Shown here: positions 1 to 6,358 of the stretch, one piece after another
How the letters are laid out: each line of letters opens with the position of its first letter
Position numbering within the stretch: the first letter of the stretch is position 1
The notes under the pieces: model-generated
What the model saw: only the letters and a program-made list of their open reading frames with translations
The model's database searches: none
What the model was told of the DNA's origin: nothing
Program-made: the position numbers and the translations under genes
Assembly (NCBI RefSeq): GCF_015062905.1
Contig: NZ_SUTK01000053.1
Coordinates: 1 to 10,088 of the forward strand
From: Methanobrevibacter thaueri
GTDB lineage: Archaea; Methanobacteriota; Methanobacteria; Methanobacteriales; Methanobacteriaceae
Direction: 5' to 3'
Length of the DNA: 10,088 nucleotides

Positions 1-1
1 A

Positions 2-1441
2 AAAACAAGACTTGAACATGAAATTTGTGCTATTTTTTCATCCATATTGAATTTAGAAACTGTTGGTGCAGAGGATAATTTCTTTGAAATTGGAGGAACA
101 TCACTTATTGCATCAAAATTAATTATTGAACTGCTTAAACAAGGATATACTGTAAGATATGATGATATATTCAGGAAGAAAACTCCTAAAGCACTAGCGA
201 AATTATTGTCTGGTGAAAGTGGTTCCGAAGAGGAGTTGAATATAGAAGATGATTTCATCAAAAACTACGATTACAGTGAAATCAATAAACTTCTCGAAGA
301 AAATACCTTGGAAAACTTCTTTGATGGTGAAAACCTGGAATTGGGCAATGTCCTATTGACAGGGGTTACAGGATTTTTAGGAATCCATATCCTATATGAA
401 TTCATCAAAAATGAGGAAGGAAAAATCTATTGTATGTTAAGGAAAGGCAAATTTGATTCCTGTGAAGAAAGATTAATTGATGTGATGAATTATTACTTCG
501 ATGAAGATTTAACTGGACTGATTGGGTCACGTATCATCATAGTAGAAGGGGACATAACTGAAATTGATGACTTTAAAAAGCTTGAGGATGAGCCTATTGA
601 TACAATAATAAATTCAGCGGCAATTGTAAAACACTATACTGCTGATGATTATATATTCCGGGTAAATGTCGATGGTGTAATCAATGGACTTAACTTTGCC
701 CAAACAAGGAATAACATAAAATATGTGCAGATTTCAACAGTCAGCGTTCTTTCATCATACTCTTTGAATGAAGCTGCATATCCAAATCAGCAATATAATG
801 AAAGAACATTATATTATGAACAGGATTTGGAAAATAAATATGTATGCAGTAAATTTTTAGCTGAAAGAGCAGTTCTACAGGCGGCGACTAAAGGACTTTC
901 AGTAAAAATTATTAGGGTAGGAAACCTAATGAGCCGTTACTCAGACGGTATGTTCCAGAAAAACTATGATACAAATGCATTTTTAAATAACATAAAGGCA
1001 ATTAAAAAACTTGGTGCGATGAATCCTGCAATGGCTAATGAAAAGGTTGACATGAGTCAAATCGATTATGTTGCAAAAGGAATACTTGCATTGTGTAAGA
1101 CTCCAGATAAATCCAGAGTATTCCATTGTATGAATAATCATTATATTTCCCATAGGGATATTGTCGATGCATTAAATGCATACGGTTATGGAATTGCTGA
1201 AGTTGCTTTCGAAAAATTTAAAGAAATTTACGAACATAACATCAATGAGAATATACAAGGAATTATCACTGCCGATTTTTCAATTGATGACTTTGATGAA
1301 GAAGACGATTTCGAGGAAAATGTGGAAATTGAACAGACTGTTGATATTCTTCAATCGTTAGGATTTGATTGGCCTAAACCGGATATAAACTATCTTAAAC
1401 GATTATTTGATTATTTAAATAAATTCGGGTATTTTGAATAA
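2..1441 (+). CDS. Nonribosomal peptide synthetase, C-terminal part (carrier + terminal thioester reductase), 5'-truncated by window
   Basis: The reading frame is open to the left edge, so this is the 3' end of a larger NRPS gene. The TTG at 47 encodes an ordinary Leu inside the carrier domain and is not a start. Counting from the codon at 2, residues 5-70 form a peptidyl-carrier (thiolation) domain: the motif DNFFEIGGTSL carries the phosphopantetheine-attachment Ser at bases 101-103. Residues about 115-479 form a thioester reductase domain of the extended SDR type. It has the NADPH-binding motif GVTGFLG (about 121-127), a catalytic Thr in QISTVSV, and the Tyr/Lys pair in YVCSK. Such domains release the carrier-bound peptide by NADPH reduction as an aldehyde or, after a second round, an alcohol. 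The domain length looks complete, so this is the end of the assembly line. The gene is followed after 11 bases by a MATE exporter start, which suggests one operon. Substrate specificity cannot be read because the adenylation domains lie outside the window. Confidence 0.93.
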   Translation, partial: KTRLEHEICAIFSSILNLETVGAEDNFFEIGGTSLIASKLIIELLKQGYTVRYDDIFRKKTPKALAKLLSGESGSEEELNIEDDFIKNYDYSEINKLLEENTLENFFDGENLELGNVLLTGVTGFLGIHILYEFIKNEEGKIYCMLRKGKFDSCEERLIDVMNYYFDEDLTGLIGSRIIIVEGDITEIDDFKKLEDEPIDTIINSAAIVKHYTADDYIFRVNVDGVINGLNFAQTRNNIKYVQISTVSVLSSYSLNEAAYPNQQYNERTLYYEQDLENKYVCSKFLAERAVLQAATKGLSVKIIRVGNLMSRYSDGMFQKNYDTNAFLNNIKAIKKLGAMNPAMANEKVDMSQIDYVAKGILALCKTPDKSRVFHCMNNHYISHRDIVDALNAYGYGIAEVAFEKFKEIYEHNINENIQGIITADFSIDDFDEEDDFEENVEIEQTVDILQSLGFDWPKPDINYLKRLFDYLNKFGYFE

Positions 1442-1447
1442 AGGTGA
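1441..1447 (+). promoter_or_regulatory. Ribosome-binding site deciding the MATE start
   Basis: AAGGTGA is a good match to the methanogen anti-Shine-Dalgarno sequence. It overlaps the last base of the NRPS stop codon (TAA, 1439-1441). It sits five bases before the ATG at 1453, so that ATG is preferred over the in-frame GTG at 1444, which lies inside the site itself. The overlap implies translational coupling of NRPS and exporter. Confidence 0.75.
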
Positions 1448-1452
1448 ATAAT

Positions 1453-3135
1453 ATGTCAAATGAAATTATTTCTCATAAATTCAGGGAATTGTTGCTGCCG
1501 TCATTACTTATAGCAATGGCTTTAAACATAGCTTCAGTTGTTGATGCAAGTTTTGTATCAACATTCCTTGGACACAATGCGCAAGCGGCTTTACAGGTCT
1601 TGGAACCTTTGGTAATGTTAATCACAATATTTGAATGGTTATTTGGATTGGGAGGCCAAATTTTAGCTTTAAATAAAAAGGCGGAATTTGATGAAGATGG
1701 AAGCAATCATTATTTCACAACTTCAATGCTTTCAACAATAGTTTTATCCGCTTTGATTTTAGTGGCATGCTTTTTATTTAAAGATGCTTTAATTAATCTA
1801 TTGCATCCGACTGCAGGAGCTCTACATTATGTAGACGCATATAGTGTATATTTATTTATTTGTTTCCCAATTGCGACTATCTTAGGAGTATTATGTCAGT
1901 TTATTCGTGTTGACGGACAACCTAATTTTGCTTCAGGGGTAATTATTGTTGTAAACATTATCAATATAATTCTAGATTATCTCTTCCTTGGTGTTTTTCA
2001 TATGGGAATTGAAGGTGCATCACTTGCAATGTTGATAGGTTACGTAGTTGGGGCATTGTGCATTTTAAAATATCATTTTGATTCAAAAAGAACTTTCAAA
2101 TTTGTTTTATCCAAATTGAAATTCATGTCTTGGGTAATCTCAACAATTGAAATAATTAAAATAGGTCTTCCAGGCGCAAGTATGGGCTTTTTTAATGTAT
2201 TATTGATCTATTTCATGAATTTGATTGTCAGTGGAGTTTTAGGAGAGCTAGGTTTGGACATATTCAATGTATGTGTGAGTGCATTGTTGATAATTAGTAT
2301 TTTAATCATGGGATTTGCCGAAACATTATCTTCCATTGTTCCTATTTATTATGCGCAAAATGATTTTTATAACCTGAATCATATTGTGCGAAATTCTGTT
2401 ATAATAACATTAGTCTGTGCGGTGGCATTTACTGTATTCCTGTTGGTATATCCTGATGGATTATTAATGTTTTTCAAACTTCACCAAGTACCTAACGATG
2501 CATTAGTGGAAAATGCAATCCGGATATACTCCTTGGCATTCATACCTATGGCATTTTCAACTATGCTGTTGTTTTATTATGAAGGAATTGAAAGAACTGT
2601 GGAATCAGGAATCATTACGATCATTTCAGAATTTTTAGGACCGTTAATGTTCACATACCTATTGTTTCCCTACATTGGCATCACCAGTGTCTGGCTATCT
2701 TTCCCGTTAGGGTTTATTCTATCATTAGTTGCTGTTGCCATTTATGTAAGAATAGTTGAAAGAAACCAGAGCGAATACTCAGGATTGTTTTTCATTAGAA
2801 AAGGATTAATTGAAAAAACTAGAAATTACACTTTGGAAAGCAAAAATGATGATGAGAAATCTGAAATGTTCAATCATTTAGAGAGTTTGGATGTGGATAA
2901 GTTATCTATTGAAACATTGGATAAGATAATAAACACCATTTTTGATTCAAACAATCAAAAAGTGCATGTGGAAGTATTATTGATTGACTATGATGATAAA
3001 ATAACTATCAATTTGAAGGATGAAGGAAAAAGGGAAGTAATGAAAGATATTGAAAAATCCTTTTCGCAAGATAATCTCAAGGTTAGTGAAGTATTAGGAT
3101 TTAATAATATCGAATATGTAATTAATATGGACTAA
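1453..3135 (+). CDS. MATE-family multidrug/metabolite efflux protein with C-terminal degenerate anti-sigma-like ATPase tail
   Basis: The product is a 560-residue integral membrane protein using the ATG at 1453. Residues 1-433 have the hydrophobic pattern of a twelve-helix MATE (DinF/NorM-like) transporter. Family signatures are visible, including an N-terminal LLPSLL..ALNIASVVDASFVS segment and the region RVDGQPNFASG followed by NIILDYLFLG. MATE pumps export small molecules by Na+ or H+ antiport. Here the likely substrate is the product of the adjacent NRPS (inference from coupling). Residues about 435-560 form a soluble cytoplasmic tail absent from ordinary MATE proteins. Its final part, with ITINLKDEGK and the ending VLGFNNIEYVI, resembles the C-terminal half of RsbW-type HATPase domains that follow MATE cores in some Methanobrevibacter proteins. 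The N-box Glu expected for ATP binding is not evident, so the tail may no longer bind nucleotide. The transporter call is firm; the tail assignment is tentative. Confidence 0.92.
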   Translation: MSNEIISHKFRELLLPSLLIAMALNIASVVDASFVSTFLGHNAQAALQVLEPLVMLITIFEWLFGLGGQILALNKKAEFDEDGSNHYFTTSMLSTIVLSALILVACFLFKDALINLLHPTAGALHYVDAYSVYLFICFPIATILGVLCQFIRVDGQPNFASGVIIVVNIINIILDYLFLGVFHMGIEGASLAMLIGYVVGALCILKYHFDSKRTFKFVLSKLKFMSWVISTIEIIKIGLPGASMGFFNVLLIYFMNLIVSGVLGELGLDIFNVCVSALLIISILIMGFAETLSSIVPIYYAQNDFYNLNHIVRNSVIITLVCAVAFTVFLLVYPDGLLMFFKLHQVPNDALVENAIRIYSLAFIPMAFSTMLLFYYEGIERTVESGIITIISEFLGPLMFTYLLFPYIGITSVWLSFPLGFILSLVAVAIYVRIVERNQSEYSGLFFIRKGLIEKTRNYTLESKNDDEKSEMFNHLESLDVDKLSIETLDKIINTIFDSNNQKVHVEVLLIDYDDKITINLKDEGKREVMKDIEKSFSQDNLKVSEVLGFNNIEYVINMD

Positions 3136-3173
3136 CTGATCTTATTTTAGATTTTAGGAAAGATTATCTATTG

Positions 3174-3209
3174 AACTATCTTGACTTCTAAAGTCAAGGT
3201 AGTTTTTTT
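3174..3209 (+). terminator. Strong hairpin/T-run terminator of the NRPS-MATE operon
   Basis: The left arm AACTATCTTGACTT (3174-3187) and right arm AAGTCAAGGTAGTT (3191-3204) form a 14-bp stem with one G-U wobble and a three-base loop. The T-tract runs on to 3209, seven T in all. It begins 38 bases after the MATE stop. It resembles a bacterial intrinsic terminator more than the bare T-tract usually sufficient in archaea. Confidence 0.8.
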
Positions 3210-3475
3210 CATATCTGTGAAACAAATTTCACTAAAAAGTAAGTACAAATACTACTATTTGACCATTTTAATCTAGATGTGTATATAACTAGTATGAAAA
3301 GGATATTTGTGCATGCTGTACAAGGAGAATACATCAATGGGAAAGGAAATTGGATATGTCTCCAGCTACTTTGATTAAATTCATTAAACTTTGCAGAATA
3401 AATGATAATAAATTTTTCTAATGGAAACAATTATTTTGAGAGAGATGAAATAACATTAAAAAAAGAGATAATAAG
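3210..3475. other. Intergenic stretch between the convergent MATE and adhesin genes
   Basis: No convincing gene is seen in this A+T-rich DNA. It holds a small inverted repeat, GTGAAA (3217-3222) with TTTCAC (3227-3232). There is also a TATA-like GTATATAACT at 3281-3290 directly before a 26-codon ORF (3294-3374) that has no ribosome-binding site at the usual distance. The part from about 3455 is the T-rich (minus-strand) tail of the adhesin terminator. Confidence 0.5.
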
Positions 3476-3517
3476 AAAAAAAGAAAAAAAGGTTAACCGT
3501 TAAATCTATTTAACGGT
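3476..3517 (-). terminator. Stop-codon-in-loop hairpin and double T7 tract ending the small adhesin gene
   Basis: Read on the minus strand, ACCGTTAAA (3517-3509) pairs perfectly with TTTAACGGT (3504-3496). The four-base loop TAGA contains the TAG stop codon of the gene. Five bases later come seven T, one C and seven T (3490-3476). This has the form of an intrinsic terminator built into the last codons of the gene. Confidence 0.7.
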
Positions 3518-4402
3518 AATAGTGTTCTTTTTGGATAAACCATTGCAAATAATTTTGATTTTATATTTGCCTTTTTCCAAGTTTTTAGGTAATTTAAATA
3601 CAGCTTTTCCTTTTTTGTTGGTTTTAAGCTTATATGTTTTTTTGTTGAATTTAATTTTTAAAACTACCTTTTTAAGAGGTTTACCTTTTGCAGTCACTAC
3701 TTTAATTTTGAATTTACCTTTTTTATTGTATTTTTTAGTCATGTCTTTGGTGAGAATATTGTTTTTGATTTTTATTGTATTCAAGACAGTAGTCTCACCA
3801 TATTGGGCTGTGACCACATAACTTCCAGGTTTAAGTTTGACTTTCAGTTTTGCAACACCATTGCCATCAGTTGTGGCGCCAACAATCTTATTGTTGATTG
3901 CAAATGAAATAACTTTACCGGATAAAGGATTGCCTTTGGAATCTGTGAGTTTAACTTTATATGTGGTTATTTTATTGTAGTATAAATTTAAGTTATTACA
4001 TTTGATGGTGTCTGAGGAACCTCCAAAGAGTCCGCCTAGGTCACCAAAACTCATATTACCAAAGTCAAAGTTGAAAGTAGATCCATTACCTCCCCAGGTA
4101 CCGTTTCCAAAGGTTCCGTTACCGAAACTTGGCATTTGAGTGCCTTGACCACCTTGACCACCTTGGCTTCCTTGACCACCTTGATCATCAGTTGAACAGC
4201 CGGAGCTACCATCTCCATCATTTAAAACATTCTCATCACCATTTGCTGTAATAATTTCATCAACATCGACATCACTTTCAATGGTTGCCAAATTATCTGC
4301 ATCATCGGTGATATTTGCATCATCTGCAGCGCTTACTGCTCCGATAGTGAATAAAGAAATGAGAACCATTGTGAATATTAAAAAACTCTTTTTGATTTTC
4401 AT
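3506..4402 (-). CDS. Secreted adhesin-like protein with Gly/Gln-rich linker and two Ig-like (Big-type) domains
   Basis: This 298-residue protein starts at an ATG preceded by GGGAG nine bases upstream. Residues 1-25 are a classic Sec signal peptide (MKIKKSF, hydrophobic core, cleavage after VSA). Residues 26-70 are acidic. Residues 74-89 are a GGQG-type low-complexity repeat, and residues 92-128 are rich in Gly, Asn and Phe. Five N-glycosylation sequons (N30, N95, N100, N106, N116) lie before the folded part. Two Ig-like beta-sandwich domains follow, about 137-213 and 216-298. Each has the pattern of a GNPL or GKPL turn, then a TTDGNGVAKLK or KTNKKGKAVFK strand, then a KPGSY or EKGKY turn, as in bacterial Ig-like group 1 and Methanobrevibacter adhesin-like proteins. 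The second domain is very Lys-rich (about 30 Lys in 84 residues). No transmembrane anchor, sortase-like signal or pseudomurein-binding repeat is seen, so wall attachment may be electrostatic (inference). The ligand is unknown. The last domain is paralogous to that of the large protein at 6385-10011. Confidence 0.85.
   Translation of the reverse strand: MKIKKSFLIFTMVLISLFTIGAVSAADDANITDDADNLATIESDVDVDEIITANGDENVLNDGDGSSGCSTDDQGGQGSQGGQGGQGTQMPSFGNGTFGNGTWGGNGSTFNFDFGNMSFGDLGGLFGGSSDTIKCNNLNLYYNKITTYKVKLTDSKGNPLSGKVISFAINNKIVGATTDGNGVAKLKVKLKPGSYVVTAQYGETTVLNTIKIKNNILTKDMTKKYNKKGKFKIKVVTAKGKPLKKVVLKIKFNKKTYKLKTNKKGKAVFKLPKNLEKGKYKIKIICNGLSKKNTITVK
4097..4126 (-). repeat. Two 15-bp repeats encoding Phe-Gly-Asn-Gly-Thr
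   Basis: Two adjacent, imperfect 15-bp units (4097-4111 and 4112-4126) encode FGNGT then FGNGT, each carrying an N-glycosylation sequon. They lie next to the 9-bp array in the linker of the small adhesin. Confidence 0.6.
4143..4187 (-). repeat. Five tandem 9-bp units encoding Gly/Gln-rich linker
   Basis: Five head-to-tail copies of a 9-bp unit, CCTTGACCA on the plus strand, lie inside the small adhesin gene. Units one, two and four are identical; units three and five differ by one to three bases. Each unit is three codons, so changes in copy number would alter linker length without shifting the frame. Confidence 0.8.
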
Positions 4403-4492
4403 TTTATTTTACTCCCATAACAATGAATAATATATTTTTTTCTAGATATTATCCATTAATTTTAAATAAAAATTTAACAAATGCTAAATTTT

Positions 4493-4526
4493 AACATATA
4501 AAGTTATATTCTTAAGGTATATAAAG
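4493..4526 (-). promoter_or_regulatory. Candidate TATA boxes for the small adhesin gene
   Basis: On the minus strand, CTTTATATACC (4526-4516) and AACTTTATATGTT (4505-4493) both match archaeal box A. Transcription would begin about 25 bases further on, giving a leader of roughly 70-95 bases. The boxes are nearly symmetric, so a promoter on the plus strand cannot be excluded. A TATA-like run nearer the gene (4428-4438) would leave no room for the ribosome-binding site. Confidence 0.35.
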
Positions 4527-4720
4527 ATGCATATTTCTTTTTGTAAATGTTCTAAATTCGTTCAACATAAAAAATCCTATAGATTTAACAATATCGTTAT
4601 ATATTTTTCTATTTTAACATGATTTTAAGGAACCTAACAGTTTTTTATACTAAAATATATTTAATTAAGTGAATTTGAATATTCTTAAAATTTATTTTCT
4701 AATTCTTTAGGATGAACACA

Positions 4721-4747
4721 TTATATACTTATAATCATATCGATATG
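4721..4747 (+). promoter_or_regulatory. Plus-strand TATA-like box with adjacent 12-bp palindrome
   Basis: TTATATACTT at 4721-4730 matches archaeal box A. The perfect palindrome CATATCGATATG follows at 4736-4747, between the box and the expected transcription start near 4750. That placement would suit a repressor operator. The next plus-strand reading frame begins 170 bases later, so this may be the surviving promoter of a gene that has lost its 5' part. Confidence 0.35.
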
Positions 4748-4863
4748 TAGTAATAATTTGGTGAATATTAAATAATTATACAAAAAGCTATAAAAAATTT
4801 AAACACGATGGTGCATATAAACATTATTTAGAATTTTAAATATTTTTTAAACATATTTGTATT

Positions 4864-4884
4864 CAAGAAGCATAAGGCTTCTTG
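4864..4884. other. 8-bp perfect hairpin upstream of the phosphodiesterase fragment
   Basis: CAAGAAGC (4864-4871) and GCTTCTTG (4877-4884) pair perfectly around a five-base loop. No T-tract follows directly on either strand, so it is not an obvious terminator. It could be part of a leader RNA or an operator. Confidence 0.4.
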
Positions 4885-4922
4885 CACAGACATGTTAAAT
4901 ATTATGATGAAAATAGATATAT

Positions 4923-5417
4923 TTGATTGAATTTAACTATTTATGGAGTCATAGGCTGACCTATGAGGAAATCAACAAAATGTTTCCGGAGTTCATTCAT
5001 GAAATCGTCAGCAATGAATACGTAGGATTTATTCTTGTCAGATCTTCTCAAAATGGAGATATGGTAATAGGTAAAAACGGAATATACTATCTGGAAACTG
5101 ATGAAATTGAAGGGGAAAATCCTCTTGAAGGTTTTGGCGACAATGTTGTTCAACATTTAAAAAGGAACAGTTCATTTAAATACACTCCTGACATTTTAGT
5201 CAACAGCTTTTATGATGCTGAAAAAGATGAGGTTTGTGCCTTTGAAGAGTTGGTTGGAAGCCATGGTGGTGTTGGAGGAAGCCAATCCGAACCATTTATC
5301 TTATACCCTTCAGATTGGGATGTTTCCGATGAGGAGATTGTAGGTGCTGAAAACATCTATAAGGTGCTGAAAACAAATTTGGGCAAAATTAAAGAAAGTT
5401 CCAAGACTGAAAAGTGA
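4923..5417 (+). pseudogene. C-terminal fragment of an alkaline-phosphatase-superfamily (type I phosphodiesterase-like) membrane protein
   Basis: The frame opens right after an in-frame stop (4914-4916) with a TTG and no ribosome-binding site. It encodes 164 residues. The series EGENPLEGFGDN, PDILVNSFYD, CAFEELVGSHGGVGGSQ and FILYPSDWD closely resembles the C-terminal end of bacterial alkaline-phosphatase-family proteins that are normally some 600-700 residues long, with an N-terminal membrane part (recognition from memory of the family). GSHGG probably holds the last metal-binding His. The catalytic Thr/Ser nucleophile and the other metal ligands, which lie N-terminally in this superfamily, are missing, so the fragment cannot be an active enzyme alone. 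No frame upstream encodes the lost part. A shorter product could start at ATG 4980 (GAGG at 4965-4968), so translation of a small stand-alone protein is not excluded. Confidence 0.65.
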
Positions 5418-5546
5418 TTCAAAGCATTAATGAGTATGGCGAACTTTTTGAAAGGATCGATAATCTTAATCGTGATTCAACAGTTGCTTGTTGTTTTGTC
5501 TATTATGTAAGTTGTATTTGATAATGGGCATTAACATTGTATTTTT
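5418..5546. other. Short gap between convergent genes with a 26-codon hydrophobic ORF
   Basis: Directly after the TGA of the phosphodiesterase fragment, and in the same frame, ATG 5430 opens 26 codons (to TAA 5508-5510). They encode a Lys followed by a hydrophobic stretch that could span a membrane once. No ribosome-binding site is visible and the segment may be a gene remnant. A T7 run at 5542-5548 could end plus-strand transcription. Confidence 0.35.
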
Positions 5547-6290
5547 TTAAAGCTTTTTCACTTTCAAATCCTTGCGGGGTGCAATCCTTTGGTATTTCAC
5601 GTCAGGATATCCGATTACCATACAGGTTACCACATCATATCCCTTTTTCAGCTCAAGCAGCTTTTTAAGCTTTCTGCTCATCTTGCTGCACATCACAAAG
5701 AATCCGCTGTATAGGACTCCCAGCCCCATGCTTTCGGCCATGATTTCCATGTATGAGCTTGCAAGGCTTCCGTCAACAGTACTTTTGCTTGCGACAACTA
5801 TTACCAAGGGTGCCCCTTTGAAAAAGAAATCGTCATCTATCTCTATTCTCTTCAGATAGCTTGCAAAGGTGGAACCTAATTTTTTGCCTTTTCTAAACAG
5901 ACTTAAGCATATTTCCTCCGCTTCCCTTTGCTTGGATCCGAGTATTGTATATGACACCATCTGCCTGTTTGCTCCGGTAGGTGAATAGCGTCCCGCTTCC
6001 AGGATTTTCTCTATCTTTTCATCCTCGACGGGGTCAGGCTTGAATTGTCTGATTGTACGTCTGCTTTTCATTGCATTGAGCAGTGTCTCCGGATCGATTT
6101 CGCTCATCAGAACAACTTTCTCATCAATTGAATCGTAGTTGGTCATGGTAATTGCGCCCTGTGGACATATCGCATAGCAGTGACCGCATTCCATGCATCC
6201 TTTCTCGCTTATGCGGACTTCATCATTTTCGAGGAATAGATAGGAGTTTGGACAGTCATCATTATTAATACTGTAATCTTTTAAAACCAT
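5547..6290 (-). CDS. Nitroreductase-family flavoprotein with N-terminal single 4Fe-4S ferredoxin motif
   Basis: The product has 247 residues with the ATG at 6290. The frame extends to a TTG at 6323 (258 residues), but the extra 11 residues are hydrophobic and no good ribosome-binding site supports either start. Residues 32-43 carry CMECGHCYAICP, a CxxCxxCxxxCP ligand set for one 4Fe-4S cluster; a second set is absent. Residues about 65-247 are an FMN-dependent nitroreductase-like domain. Visible family features are SRRTIRQF (FMN phosphate contact, Arg 77-78), SPTGANRQ (103-110), APLVIVV, MGLGVLYSG and the closing IGYPDVKYQRIAPRK. Such archaeal fusions are thought to pass electrons from ferredoxin to FMN; the physiological substrate is unknown. 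The gene lies about 95 bases downstream of the large adhesin gene on the same strand, beyond a terminator-like element, so it is probably separately transcribed. It is visibly richer in G+C than the flanking genes. Confidence 0.9.
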   Translation of the reverse strand: MVLKDYSINNDDCPNSYLFLENDEVRISEKGCMECGHCYAICPQGAITMTNYDSIDEKVVLMSEIDPETLLNAMKSRRTIRQFKPDPVEDEKIEKILEAGRYSPTGANRQMVSYTILGSKQREAEEICLSLFRKGKKLGSTFASYLKRIEIDDDFFFKGAPLVIVVASKSTVDGSLASSYMEIMAESMGLGVLYSGFFVMCSKMSRKLKKLLELKKGYDVVTCMVIGYPDVKYQRIAPRKDLKVKKL

Positions 6291-6358
6291 GAATACAATA
6301 ACTATAAAGATTCCTATCAACAATATAGGATAAAAGAGTTAATGTCAATTCTTTAATG

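Larger units (their letters stand above)
4403..4922. other. 520-bp very A+T-rich intergenic region
   Basis: No open reading frame of note is present on either strand. The region carries TATA-like elements facing the adhesin gene, another on the plus strand (TTATATACTT, 4721-4730), a perfect palindrome (4736-4747) and a hairpin (4864-4884). It separates the divergent adhesin gene and the phosphodiesterase fragment. Confidence 0.6.

Noticed and set aside
3294..3374. 26-codon plus-strand ORF (MKRIFVHAVQ...) after a TATA-like box
   Set aside because: No ribosome-binding site at proper distance, the TATA-like run sits only a few bases before the ATG, and I recognise no family; a remnant is possible but cannot be supported.
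3209..3430. 73-codon minus-strand ORF between the convergent genes
   Set aside because: It overlaps the plus-strand terminator, has no ribosome-binding site or recognisable domain, and looks like a chance frame in A+T-rich DNA.
3522..3821. 99-codon plus-strand ORF opposite the small adhesin gene, hydrophobic
   Set aside because: It is the antisense image of the Lys-rich Ig-like domain: Lys codons read backwards give Phe/Leu. No start signals.
4143..4187. Short tandem repeats considered as a CRISPR array
   Set aside because: Units are 9 bp with no spacers and lie in frame in a coding sequence.
4864..4884. Hairpin considered as a terminator
   Set aside because: No T-tract directly follows on either strand, so it was kept only as an unexplained structure.
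4943..4970. Hairpin TCATAGG/CCTATGA (4949-4966) near the start of the phosphodiesterase fragment, considered as a regulatory element
   Set aside because: It lies within conserved coding residues (SHRLTYEE), so codon choice explains it; seven base pairs are not remarkable here.
5572..5859. 95-codon plus-strand ORF opposite the nitroreductase gene
   Set aside because: Antisense shadow of a well-recognised gene; no ribosome-binding site and no known domain.
6291..6323. TTG-initiated 11-residue hydrophobic extension of the nitroreductase as a membrane anchor
   Set aside because: Too short for a membrane span, no ribosome-binding site before the TTG; the ATG at 6290 gives a usual family length. 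The start remains somewhat uncertain.
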